DNA from: Bacteroidia bacterium
GTDB lineage: Bacteria; Bacteroidota; Bacteroidia; Bacteroidales; Prolixibacteraceae
Direction: 5' to 3'
Length of the DNA: 22,475 bases
Assembly: GCA_025358395.1 (NCBI GenBank)
Contig: JANYJT010000052.1
Coordinates: 1-22,475, forward strand
Part shown: positions 1 through 7,469 of the stretch, piece by piece
Layout: every line of letters starts with the position of its first letter
How positions within the stretch are numbered: the stretch's first letter is position 1
The notes under the pieces: generated by a model
Told to the model about the DNA's origin: nothing
The model's input: the letters and a program-made list of their open reading frames with translations, nothing else
Databases searched by the model: none
Translations under genes and position numbers: made by a program

Positions 1-173
1 CCAACTCGCTCTTCTGGGTGGGAGCGACCCTTTTCGGGGGATTGATGATCTACCAGCACCTAATCGTCAAAGCAAACGATCTGAGCCGGGTAAACCTTGC
101 ATTCGGCACCACCAACGGGATCGCCGGGGTGATTTTTGCCGCGTTTGTGATTGGCTCGCTGTATTATGTGTAA
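1..173 (+). CDS. UbiA-family prenyltransferase, C-terminal fragment
   Basis: The frame opens at base 3 and runs 56 codons to TAA at 171-173; the 5' end lies outside the window. The fragment contains IYQHLIVKANDLSRVNLAF followed by TTNGIAGVIFAAFVIGSLYYV. From memory this is the closing part of the UbiA / 4-hydroxybenzoate polyprenyltransferase-like family: a QH-(L/I)V-(K)-x-ND-LSRVN-AF segment, then the last membrane helix. These integral membrane enzymes attach a polyprenyl chain to an aromatic ring; in Bacteroidetes they usually serve menaquinone synthesis. The first and last roughly 20 residues are hydrophobic, as expected for two membrane spans. The active-site Asp-rich motifs lie upstream and cannot be checked, so the exact substrate is open. 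Confidence 0.75.
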   Translation, partial: NSLFWVGATLFGGLMIYQHLIVKANDLSRVNLAFGTTNGIAGVIFAAFVIGSLYYV

Positions 174-240
174 AGACGGGTTTGAAACCCGTCTCTGCTG
201 CATCTATCGGCAATCATAAAGACGGGTTTGAAACCCGTCT
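174..240. repeat. Two identical REP-like palindromes in a convergent gap
   Basis: The same 21-base palindrome occurs at 174-194 and 220-240: arms AGACGGGTTT and AAACCCGTCT around a single G. Both copies are preceded by TAA; at the first copy that TAA is the stop codon of the UbiA-family gene. The second copy ends 3 bases before the stop of the DUF3078 gene on the other strand. The pair fills the whole convergent gap and could form hairpins in both transcripts. Neither copy has a clear T-tract, so I call it a REP-like repeat with a possible bidirectional end-of-transcript role, not an intrinsic terminator. Confidence 0.75.
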
Positions 241-243
241 CAA

Positions 244-2211
244 CTAAAACTTGTAATTGAACCCAATGGTAAACAACTCCTTGAACTGCCACTTAGCCTC
301 CTGCGCGATCTGCTTACCGGTTTCATCCTTGATCGGAAATTTGACGTTGTAGTCATATATAACCTGCGTATTCACCCGGCTGCTGATTCGCTGCGTTACC
401 TGCAGGACGAGCGTTTGCTCCCAGTCAATGTTGAATTTTTGGAAAGGATAGTTGTAGTTGTTGAAGATCTCGGCCCGGGTATCATAAATTATATTCTCAA
501 TGATCGGATAGTGCCAGTTTAGCTTTACAATCGCTCCAGGTTCCCAGTTTCTTTTTTTGCCTGGCTCAAGTCCGAAATTGACCGGGTTAATCAACGCAGT
601 ATCCCTCACGAAAGTGGTTTTTGATGTAAGGGGAGAAAGGAACAAGGAGAAATTTTTGTTGGGTCGATAGTCCATCCCTAAGGAGAAAGTCAGGTAACCC
701 GGAGCCATAAATGCGGATATCGGATTCACCTTATCAGGATATTTGTATCCCCGGGCCATCTGTGTCCTGAAATTCATTTCCGCTGAATAATACCATTTCT
801 TTGAGGCGGAAAGTCCAACCCTCGACTGGATTTCCAGTTTATCATCATTCTTTTCCAACCCCCTTGTCCGGGACTTAAAGATGCCCAACCTGAATTCAGC
901 GAGGTTTTCCCATTTGAAATTTTCCTTGCTGTAATTGGCGCAATATTTTTCAATCAATAACAAAGAAAGCGAGCTCTCACCTCCTTTTGCCCAATTGGAC
1001 AAAGTTGTTTGTGTAAATCCAACTGTCCCAACGCCATAAAGTTTCCATGGAATCGGATCGTAATGCCTCAGATTGAGCTTCTTCAAACTGCCATCCGGTT
1101 TTTTCGCATGGAAGGTGATCTCCCTTTTCTGTGTTTCCGTAAACCGCAACAATTTCACCCCGTCATCAATCACCATTTTCACCCCACCCTTGCCATTGTT
1201 GGACAGGACAACGCTGATCGAGTCGTTTTGCTCATTTTTTAGAAAAATGCGCATCGGACTCTTGTCCTGATTGGCCGTCCAGATCCGGGCCTGCTGACCG
1301 GTAAGGTTCGAAAGAGTCACCAATGAGGAGTCGGATGCTGCACGATCGGTCAGGAAACGCAAAGCCATGCGAATGGAGTCGTTGACTTTTGAGATTTCCG
1401 ATACATTGTACGCATTGAGCAACGCCCTGTTTTTGGCTAGTAGATAACCTTTTCTCTGGGTTGCCGCATCCGCTGAAAGCTGACTGATGAAGTTTTCGCG
1501 GTAGCTTTGTATCAGCGAATCCCTTTTAAAAAATAGAATCGAATCGTTGTATGACTGGCGTGTCCAGCCAAACTGCTTCATACGCATCGTATCGATCTCC
1601 GCAGGAGTTACATTGTTTGGGAGTATCACTTTGGCCCAGTCTTTGTTGAACTTACTGACAAAGCTCCCTCGTAATTTTCGCTCCATACCTGTCAACAACT
1701 CCAGCGGATTTCCATCCGGAACAAGTGGAGCTTTTGACATTCCTTCGCTCAGATAGGCATCCGGCACAATGATAAGGGTCTTACGCAGGCTGTCCGAAAC
1801 CGATTTCCGGCGGTTCTCCGCAAGCCTGTCCATCTCCTCCGCGAAAAGGTACCCCGGAATAGCTCTCTTGTTCGGAACGTTTTCGGCCTTGCGGTTGAAG
1901 ATGATCGGGATGGAATCCGCTGTTAAGATATGACCCATGTTCACAACCACCGTGTCAATCGGGTCATTTTCAGCGTAATTGATGACTCCTTTGATCGGTT
2001 TTTGATAGGAATCATTGGTCATATACCACTCTCCCGAACCATTGAAAACTTTTTTCATGAAGGAAAGGCTCCACGAAAGTGTATCCTGGATGGAAGTCTG
2101 ATTTTTCGACTTCCGCTTACCAATAGCGTTAAAATCTGTGGCAAAAATGCTGCCGAAACTAAAGATAAAAATACTGGCAATCAGCAGACTAATATATTTC
2201 TTACATAACAT
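244..2211 (-). CDS. DUF3078 domain-containing secreted / outer-membrane protein
   Basis: The protein has 655 residues. It starts with a signal peptide (MLCKKYISLLIASIFIFSFG, probable cleavage after SIFA). Residues 25 to about 380 are polar, rich in Ser, Arg and Asp, and I recognise no domain there. The C-terminal part, from about residue 385, has features I associate with DUF3078: WKLYGVGTVGFTQTTLSNWA, then a GG, a KNDDKLE segment and WYYSAEMNFRTQ. This part consists of alternating strand-like segments and ends in FNYKF, as expected for an outer-membrane beta-barrel. DUF3078 proteins are common in Bacteroidetes and have no assigned function. The gene follows the ABC exporter genes by 54 bp but has its own candidate -7 box, so it may be transcribed separately. 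The long N-terminal region makes it larger than the family members I remember. Confidence 0.8.
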   Translation of the reverse strand: MLCKKYISLLIASIFIFSFGSIFATDFNAIGKRKSKNQTSIQDTLSWSLSFMKKVFNGSGEWYMTNDSYQKPIKGVINYAENDPIDTVVVNMGHILTADSIPIIFNRKAENVPNKRAIPGYLFAEEMDRLAENRRKSVSDSLRKTLIIVPDAYLSEGMSKAPLVPDGNPLELLTGMERKLRGSFVSKFNKDWAKVILPNNVTPAEIDTMRMKQFGWTRQSYNDSILFFKRDSLIQSYRENFISQLSADAATQRKGYLLAKNRALLNAYNVSEISKVNDSIRMALRFLTDRAASDSSLVTLSNLTGQQARIWTANQDKSPMRIFLKNEQNDSISVVLSNNGKGGVKMVIDDGVKLLRFTETQKREITFHAKKPDGSLKKLNLRHYDPIPWKLYGVGTVGFTQTTLSNWAKGGESSLSLLLIEKYCANYSKENFKWENLAEFRLGIFKSRTRGLEKNDDKLEIQSRVGLSASKKWYYSAEMNFRTQMARGYKYPDKVNPISAFMAPGYLTFSLGMDYRPNKNFSLFLSPLTSKTTFVRDTALINPVNFGLEPGKKRNWEPGAIVKLNWHYPIIENIIYDTRAEIFNNYNYPFQKFNIDWEQTLVLQVTQRISSRVNTQVIYDYNVKFPIKDETGKQIAQEAKWQFKELFTIGFNYKF

Positions 2212-2251
2212 AAAGCGTCAAATAGCAGGTAGAATCTGAGGCTCGAAGATA

Positions 2252-2259
2252 CAAAAATA
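2252..2259 (-). promoter_or_regulatory. Candidate Bacteroidetes -7 box for the DUF3078 gene
   Basis: On the minus strand the bases read TATTTTTG, an exact match to the Bacteroidetes TAnnTTTG -7 consensus, about 40 bases upstream of the ATG. No TTG -33 element lies 19-21 bases further upstream, so this is a partial match only. Confidence 0.4.
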
Positions 2260-2265
2260 TCAAGA

Positions 2266-3384
2266 TCAGACTGTTTTCCTGTAGCGCCAGACAGCTAAAG
2301 AGAACATAATAATTCCATACACGGATAGGTAGATCAGTTCGCGGGTCATGTCAAGCAATCCGGATCCTTTTAGTACCACATTGCGGATAATCCGGATCAG
2401 GTAATAGAGTGGATTGATCATATCCAGCTTTTGGGCCCATGCAGGCATACTCTCCACAGGGGTGAAAAGTCCGCTCATGATGATAAATACAATCAGAAAG
2501 AAAAAGCTGACAAACAAGACCTGCTGCTGGGTATCTGAGATGGCCGAGACAAACAGTCCCATACTCATGACAAGGAAAAGATAAACAGTTGTAAAAGCAT
2601 ACAAAGTGAGGATATTCCCCCGGAAAGGCAGGCCAAACACCACTTTTGCCACCAGCAATCCAAATGTCAGATCAAGCAGTGCAATGATCAGAAATGGCAT
2701 CATTTTCCCAATGATGAAATGGTATTTCTTGATGGGCGTGACATTCAGCTGCTCAATAGTACCCAATTCCTTCTCCCTGACCAGGTTGAGGGAGGAGAGA
2801 AATAGCCCGATGATGGTGACCAGAATAACCAAAATTCCGGGTGCCATGTAAAACTTGAAATTTAGTTCAGGATTGTACCAGTAACTTGGAATCACCGTGA
2901 CTTGCTGTGGTGGCGTAAATTTTGGCACCCCCATCATCTCGGCCCTGATTTTCATGTTATAGCTACCGATAACCGTTTGCAGATAGGCATTGGAAAGTTC
3001 GGCAGCCGAACCGTTGATGGCATCAACCATCACTTGTAAAGTCGCATGATCCTTCCTTTTCAGATCTTGTTCAAATCCTGAAGGAATCGTAACAACCAGT
3101 CCGGTTTTCCCTTTCAGCAGGATCTGGTCGGTCTCTTCAGGCGAAAGCTGCGCCCGCTGAATGTGAAAGAATGAGCTTGCTTCCAGTTTGGAAGTGAGGC
3201 CCCGGGAGGTAACGCTCAAATCCAGGTCAGCAATTGTCAGTTCCACTTTTTTAAGCTCCATGGTGGCGGCAAAGACCAGAATAAGCATCTGTAACAATGG
3301 CATGACGAAAATAATCGGCAGCATGGCTTTGTTGCGAAATACCTGAATAAACTCTTTCTGAAGCAGATACAGTATCGTTCTCAT
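2266..3384 (-). CDS. ABC-2 type transporter permease (YbhR/YhhJ-like), second permease
   Basis: This 372-residue protein has the ABC-2 exporter permease layout. A short cytoplasmic N-terminus (LLQKEFIQVFRNKAML) leads into one helix at about 22-42. An extracytoplasmic domain of roughly 130 residues follows, then five more hydrophobic segments. The cytoplasmic motif REKELGTIEQLNVTPIKK after the second helix is the typical coupling segment of this family; GLFTPVESMPAWAQ and NPLYYLIRIIR precede the last helix. It starts 7 bp after the stop of the other permease gene, and the two are similar, so they probably form the membrane heterodimer of one exporter. With the upstream ATPases and adaptor it resembles YbhR of the E. 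coli ybhGFSR system. The substrate cannot be read from sequence. Confidence 0.92.
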   Translation of the reverse strand: MRTILYLLQKEFIQVFRNKAMLPIIFVMPLLQMLILVFAATMELKKVELTIADLDLSVTSRGLTSKLEASSFFHIQRAQLSPEETDQILLKGKTGLVVTIPSGFEQDLKRKDHATLQVMVDAINGSAAELSNAYLQTVIGSYNMKIRAEMMGVPKFTPPQQVTVIPSYWYNPELNFKFYMAPGILVILVTIIGLFLSSLNLVREKELGTIEQLNVTPIKKYHFIIGKMMPFLIIALLDLTFGLLVAKVVFGLPFRGNILTLYAFTTVYLFLVMSMGLFVSAISDTQQQVLFVSFFFLIVFIIMSGLFTPVESMPAWAQKLDMINPLYYLIRIIRNVVLKGSGLLDMTRELIYLSVYGIIMFSLAVWRYRKTV

Positions 3385-3391
3385 GGTGCTG

Positions 3392-4498
3392 TTATTCTAA
3401 TCTTAATCTAAATTTTTTCACGCTCAAGACCAGGAATATTGCGGTCATGGCACACAGTATCAAAATATTCGGCCATATATATTCCAGTCCGTTTCCTTTG
3501 AGCATCACCTGTTTGAGAGCATCAATAAACCACCTGGGTGGCATCAGGTTACTAATAATCTGAAGGGGAACCGGCATGTTTTCTATTGGGAAGATGAAGC
3601 CCGACAGCAGCATGGTAGGCAACATCAGGGCAAATCCGGAAATAAACAGCGCTACCTGCTGACTGTTGGCCACTGTCGAGATAAGTATTCCCAGCGATAG
3701 CGCCATGGTGATGTATAGAATGACCAGAAAAGCCAGCATGACAACGCTTCCGCGGATGGGCACGCCAAAGACCAGATTCCCCAGCATGACCACGACGATG
3801 GCATCAATGATGGAAAGCAACAGATAAGGAGCTACTTTCCCAAGGATGATGTGGGTAGCTTTCAATGGAGAGACGAGCAGGATCTCCATGGTTCCCATCT
3901 CCTTCTCCCGGGCAATGGTGATGGAGGTCATCATGGCGGAAATGAGCATCAAAATCAAGGCCATCGTACCCGGAACGTACATGAAGGCACCCACCATGTT
4001 CTCGTTGTACAGCATCCGGACTTCACTTTTGATCTGAACAGGAATCGTAAATCCCGCAAATTTCTTCCTGGTATAATCCTGCACAATTCCGTTGGTGTAG
4101 TTATAAAGCATCTGCGCCGTATTCGGATCGGAGGCATCGGCAATGACCTGAATGTTTGCCTTCCCTTCCCTTTCAAGCTTTTCGGCAAAATCCTTTTCAA
4201 AGACGATGACCTGTTTCACATCCCCCTTTTTGAAAATTGGATCGATCTCATTGTCTTGCAACAAGTTGGCCTCAAGTCGAAAATAACCTGACGAAAGGAG
4301 TTTATTTTTTATCTCTCTGGTTACATTGTCGTTCGAATGATCAAGGATGGCAATCCGGGCATCCTTGATCTCTGTCGTGATGACATACCCAAACAACATC
4401 AATTGTATAATGGGAATCCCAAACAGGATGACCATCGTACGGGGATCCCTGAATATATGGGTGAATTCCTTTTTGACAAATCCTAGAAGCTGGTTCAT
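3392..4498 (-). CDS. ABC-2 type transporter permease (YbhS-like), first permease
   Basis: The 368-residue protein is a paralogue of the next gene. It starts with LLGFVKKEFTHIFRDPRTMV and has a first helix at about 22-42. A soluble extracytoplasmic domain extends to about residue 170, followed by five hydrophobic segments. It carries REKEMGTMEILLVSPLKATH, the coupling motif, and LLSGFIFPIENMP with a NLMPPRWFIDALK segment before the last helix. This matches the ABC2_membrane_3-type exporter permeases such as YbhS. Its start lies 137 bp downstream of the second ATPase stop, a gap occupied by a long inverted repeat, whereas the spacing to the following permease is only 7 bp. Permease levels could therefore be set separately from ATPase levels, which is an inference. 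Confidence 0.92.
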   Translation of the reverse strand: MNQLLGFVKKEFTHIFRDPRTMVILFGIPIIQLMLFGYVITTEIKDARIAILDHSNDNVTREIKNKLLSSGYFRLEANLLQDNEIDPIFKKGDVKQVIVFEKDFAEKLEREGKANIQVIADASDPNTAQMLYNYTNGIVQDYTRKKFAGFTIPVQIKSEVRMLYNENMVGAFMYVPGTMALILMLISAMMTSITIAREKEMGTMEILLVSPLKATHIILGKVAPYLLLSIIDAIVVVMLGNLVFGVPIRGSVVMLAFLVILYITMALSLGILISTVANSQQVALFISGFALMLPTMLLSGFIFPIENMPVPLQIISNLMPPRWFIDALKQVMLKGNGLEYIWPNILILCAMTAIFLVLSVKKFRLRLE

Positions 4499-4530
4499 TC
4501 GTTCTATTTTGAATTATTTCTTCCTTTAAA

Positions 4531-4632
4531 AAGTACTTAGAGTACTTAGAGTTTGGAGTACTTAAAGTTATGGACTCCAATGATTGGAGTTCTTAACTTT
4601 AAGTACTTGAAGTACTCTAAGTACTCCAAACT
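4531..4632. repeat. Long imperfect inverted repeat built from AGTACTT units, inside the exporter operon
   Basis: The centre is ACTCCAA (4574-4580), a TGA loop and TTGGAGT (4584-4590). Pairing continues outward with two mismatches and a few G-T pairs to about 4551 and 4613, giving a stem of nearly 30 bp. Outside that stem, GAGTACTTAGAGT occurs once on each side in inverted orientation. The block fills the gap between the second ATPase stop (4636) and the first permease start (4498). A transcript of the operon would carry a strong hairpin here, which could act in mRNA processing or stability or slow transcription. Confidence 0.8.
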
Positions 4633-4635
4633 TCT

Positions 4636-5385
4636 TTATTCCTTATTCCGTGCAATCTTCAAAAACACCCCATCCATACTCGCTGCTTTGTACTGCTCTT
4701 TCAGTGCTGCAGGGGTGTCCAGGGCAACAATCTTGCCTTCCGACATGATGGCAACACGGTCGCAATATTCGGCTTCGTCCATGTAGTGGGTCGTCACAAA
4801 AATGGTAACCCCCTGATGGGCAACTTCATAAATCAGATCCCAGAAGGTTCGACGGGTCAAAGGGTCAACGCCTCCGGACGGCTCATCCAGAAAGACCACA
4901 GCAGGCTGGTGGAACAAGGCCAGTGAAAAGGCAAGTTTCTGCTTCCATCCCAAAGGCAGTCCGCCGACCAGTTTGTTTCGGCTCTCTTCCAGGTTCAATT
5001 TAGCAAGAAGCTCATCCGTTTTGCGTATCCGCTCCTTCCGGGGAATCCCGTAAATGCCGGCATAAAGCCTGAAATTTTCGTATACGGTCAAATCTTCGTA
5101 CAAGGAGAACTTTTGAGACATGTAGCCAATATTCCTTTTGATGGCCTCCCGCTGGCGATACCCATCATAGCCAGCCACCTGAAGCTCCCCGGAGGTTGGT
5201 TCAAGCAATCCGCAAAGCATCCGGATGGCCGTAGTTTTCCCTGCTCCGTTTGCCCCAAGGAAACCAAATATCTCACCCCGGTTTACTTCAAAGGAAATGT
5301 GATCGACCGCTTTAAAAGAGCCAAATTTCTTTACCAGCTCTTTCACCTGGATGATCGGGCCTGCATGTTCTCTATTTTCCTTCAT
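4636..5385 (-). CDS. ABC transporter ATP-binding protein (second nucleotide-binding subunit, YbhF C-half-like)
   Basis: This 249-residue protein is a single ABC ATPase domain. Visible motifs are Walker A GANGAGKT at 44-51, Q-loop Gln91, Walker B VVFLDEP around 163-169 with Glu168, D-loop GGVDP at 171-175, and H-loop His200 in TTHYMDEA. The signature motif is not LSGG but GGLPLGWKQ at about 141-149, as I remember for the C-terminal half of YbhF/RbbA. Its ATG lies inside the last codons of the preceding ATPase gene (14-nt overlap), which suggests translational coupling and a heterodimer. It should energise the two permeases encoded downstream. The degenerate signature here and the loss of Q- and H-loop residues in the partner are complementary (see findings). 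Confidence 0.93.
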   Translation of the reverse strand: MKENREHAGPIIQVKELVKKFGSFKAVDHISFEVNRGEIFGFLGANGAGKTTAIRMLCGLLEPTSGELQVAGYDGYRQREAIKRNIGYMSQKFSLYEDLTVYENFRLYAGIYGIPRKERIRKTDELLAKLNLEESRNKLVGGLPLGWKQKLAFSLALFHQPAVVFLDEPSGGVDPLTRRTFWDLIYEVAHQGVTIFVTTHYMDEAEYCDRVAIMSEGKIVALDTPAALKEQYKAASMDGVFLKIARNKE

Positions 5386-6292
5386 TTTGCATCAGTTCCA
5401 TGAAAACATCTTCGATACCCGCGGAGATTTGCTCCACAAGAATACCCTGATGCCCCCGGCTATTTAAATATTCCTTGATAATCTGGTCATTGACATTGGT
5501 TTTTCCGCTGGAAACGTGAATGGATTCGCCGAACGAGAATACCGAATCAACTCCATCGATTTCCTTCAACAACCCAACACATTCAAACCGCTGGGCTGTC
5601 GTCCCGACTTTTACCCCGAACAGCTTCCTGGTATAGCCTGAAATAATGTTTTTGGGCGAATCAACGGACAGGATTTTGCCATTCTGGAAAAGTGCTACCC
5701 GATCGCACAAGTTGGCTTCGTCCATGTAAGGTGTAGATACCATGATAGTTATTCCTTGAAGCCGAAGGTTGTTAAGCATTTCCCAGAATTCCTTCCGGGA
5801 CACGGCATCAACCCCTGTGGTGGGTTCGTCAAGAATCAGCACTTTGGGCGCATGGATCAGCGCACAAGAGAGCGCCAGCTTCTGTTTCATACCGCCCGAC
5901 AGCTTACCTGCAGGCCTGTTCTTAAATGGCTCAATCTGACAGTATATATCTTTGATCAGGTGATAATTGGCCTCAACAGTCCCGCCGAAAACTGTAGCGA
6001 AGAATTTCAGATTTTCTTCTACAGTCAGATCTGCATACAGAGAGAATCTTCCCGGCATATAGCCCACCATCGTTCTGATTTTGCGAAAGTTGGTTACAAC
6101 ATCCAGTCCGTCCATGGTCGCTGTCCCCTTATCCGGCAACAACAAAGTAACCAGGATGCGCATAAGGGTTGTTTTGCCGGCGCCATCCGGACCGATCAGA
6201 CCAAAGAGTTCCCCCTTTTCAACCTCGAGCGAAATTCCTCTCAAAGCTTTCTGATCACCATAACTCTTCTCTAAATTCCCGACTTTAATCAT
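5372..6292 (-). CDS. ABC transporter ATP-binding protein (first nucleotide-binding subunit, YbhF N-half-like)
   Basis: This 306-residue ABC ATPase has Walker A GPDGAGKT at 34-41, canonical signature LSGGMKQ at 131-137, Walker B VLILDEP at 151-157 with Glu156, and D-loop TGVDAVSR. Two catalytic positions are changed: the segment at the Q-loop reads GYMPGRFSLY with no Gln, and the H-loop reads STPYMDEA, with Pro188 in place of His. About 80 residues after the core form an accessory C-terminal domain, as in many exporter ATPases. It starts 7 bp after the adaptor gene and overlaps the second ATPase gene by 14 nt, so the three are surely one transcript. In E. coli the two ATPase halves are fused in YbhF; here they are separate. 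ATP binding is likely, but ATP hydrolysis using its own Walker site is doubtful. Confidence 0.93.
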   Translation of the reverse strand: MIKVGNLEKSYGDQKALRGISLEVEKGELFGLIGPDGAGKTTLMRILVTLLLPDKGTATMDGLDVVTNFRKIRTMVGYMPGRFSLYADLTVEENLKFFATVFGGTVEANYHLIKDIYCQIEPFKNRPAGKLSGGMKQKLALSCALIHAPKVLILDEPTTGVDAVSRKEFWEMLNNLRLQGITIMVSTPYMDEANLCDRVALFQNGKILSVDSPKNIISGYTRKLFGVKVGTTAQRFECVGLLKEIDGVDSVFSFGESIHVSSGKTNVNDQIIKEYLNSRGHQGILVEQISAGIEDVFMELMQNEGK

Positions 6293-6299
6293 GGGTTTT

Positions 6300-7196
6300 T
6301 CAGTCTAAGAACTTAATTTCGCCGGGCATACCAATTTTCAGTTCACCATCATTGACCACCCTGACTTTTACCGCATAAACCAACTTCACACGCTCGACTT
6401 TGGTCTGGATAATTTTAGGGGTGAACTCTGCCTCTGAAGAAATCCAGGATACTGTTCCCTCCAATGCCTTGTTTTTGGTGGCTGTATCATCGATCAGCAC
6501 CTTTACTTTTTGCCCGATTTTGAGATGGGGAAGCTGGTCACCGCTCACATACACACGAAGGTTGAGCGAGGAGACATCCGCGATGCGGCAGAGGGATTGC
6601 CCCAATCCAACCAGTTCGCCTGTCTTTTTATAGCGCTCCAGCACCAGACCATTGATCGGAGATACGATCCTGCATCTGTTAATCTTGTCGCGCAATTGTG
6701 CCAGCTGGGTATTTACCACTTCCGCCTCTCCCGTGAGAATCAGCTCCTGCGAATGAGCGCTTTCTTTTTGTTTGTCAAGTAATTCAAGGTTGCCGTTCAC
6801 ATCGTCCTTCTGTTTTTGGGTGGCCGCACCATCCTTTAACATATTGACTACGCGGGCTTTATCCACCTCCAGATTCTTTTTCTGTTGCTCTACAACAGCC
6901 ATTTGAGCTTTAACACTTTGCTTTCTCGCCTGAATTGTTGTCAGTTGTGATTGCAATTGGGAGATCTGCAGGAGCAGTGGTACGGTATCTACCACGGCAA
7001 TTCCGGCTCCTTTCGTCAAGGTCATCCCTTCTTCGAAATTACAGCTTAGGAGCTTCCCGGCAATTTCTGAAGCGATAAGCTGATCGTCCGCTTCAAAATT
7101 ACCGAAAGCATCGGATGCCTCCTTTTTGTTGTTGCAGGAGAGGATAGCCAGACCAACGATCAGGGCTATCAGAATGTGTCTTTTTCTTGTTCTCAT
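6300..7196 (-). CDS. HlyD/YbhG-family efflux adaptor, lipoprotein
   Basis: The 298-residue protein starts with MRTRKRHILIALIVGLAILS and Cys21, a lipoprotein signal with lipobox ILSC, so it should be anchored by lipid. After a short N-terminal lipoyl/barrel half comes a long Gln/Lys-rich coiled coil at about 75-172. Then INRCRIVSPINGLVLERYKK and LCRIADVSSLNLRVYVSG, the lipoyl and beta-barrel parts typical of membrane fusion proteins, follow. YbhG/YhiI-type adaptors link inner-membrane ABC-2 exporters to an outer-membrane channel, and both partners are encoded next to it. The ATPase gene follows after 7 bp. Upstream, 273 bp of repeat-rich DNA separate it from the TolC-like gene, and I see no TAnnTTTG box on its strand there, so read-through from upstream is likely. 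Confidence 0.92.
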   Translation of the reverse strand: MRTRKRHILIALIVGLAILSCNNKKEASDAFGNFEADDQLIASEIAGKLLSCNFEEGMTLTKGAGIAVVDTVPLLLQISQLQSQLTTIQARKQSVKAQMAVVEQQKKNLEVDKARVVNMLKDGAATQKQKDDVNGNLELLDKQKESAHSQELILTGEAEVVNTQLAQLRDKINRCRIVSPINGLVLERYKKTGELVGLGQSLCRIADVSSLNLRVYVSGDQLPHLKIGQKVKVLIDDTATKNKALEGTVSWISSEAEFTPKIIQTKVERVKLVYAVKVRVVNDGELKIGMPGEIKFLD

Positions 7197-7246
7197 CGTT
7201 TAATTATTTAGCGTATTTCTATTATTTCAATCTATATCTTTGAACT

Positions 7247-7355
7247 AAGCTGTTAGCTATTAGCCGTTAGCTATTATCCATTCTTTTCATTATTAGTTCG
7301 TTCCGTCCGAAATCATCTGATTTCTTCTTTCCAAATGCGACCGCGGACGGTGGTC
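7247..7355 (+). repeat. Dispersed ~110-bp structured element, copy A
   Basis: This element lies between the TolC-like and adaptor genes. It begins with GTTAGCTATTAGC-type repeats, continues with ATTCTTTTC and ATTATTAGTTCG, then CCGTCCG at 7303-7309 and CGGACGG at 7344-7350. These two 7-base arms are inverted and span 48 bases. Inside them is a perfect hairpin GAAATCA-TC-TGATTTC (7309-7324). A second copy in the opposite orientation sits at 20165-20275. Function unknown; a small non-autonomous mobile or RNA-structured element are both possible. Confidence 0.75.
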
Positions 7356-7374
7356 TTCCAGCATTCCTTTCCCT

Positions 7375-7465
7375 CTTCACTCTTCACTCTTCACTCTTCA
7401 CTCTTCACTCTTCACTCTTCATTCTCAACTCTCAGTTCTCAACTCTCAGTTCTCAACTCTCAACT
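7375..7465. repeat. 7-bp tandem array (13 units) just after the TolC-like gene
   Basis: Thirteen contiguous 7-mers: six perfect CTTCACT units from 7375 to 7416, one CTTCATT, then alternating CTCAACT and CTCAGTT units to 7465. The array ends 4 bases from the stop codon of the TolC-like gene (7470-7472). On the transcribed minus strand the units read AGTTGAG, AACTGAG and AGTGAAG, a purine-rich low-complexity run. A related array lies at 8870-8953. Confidence 0.85.
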
Positions 7466-7469
7466 TTCC

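Noticed and set aside
3851..4291. Plus-strand open frame opposite the first permease
   Set aside because: The composition (His/Gly/Asn runs) is that of an antisense shadow; the minus-strand permease is clearly the gene.
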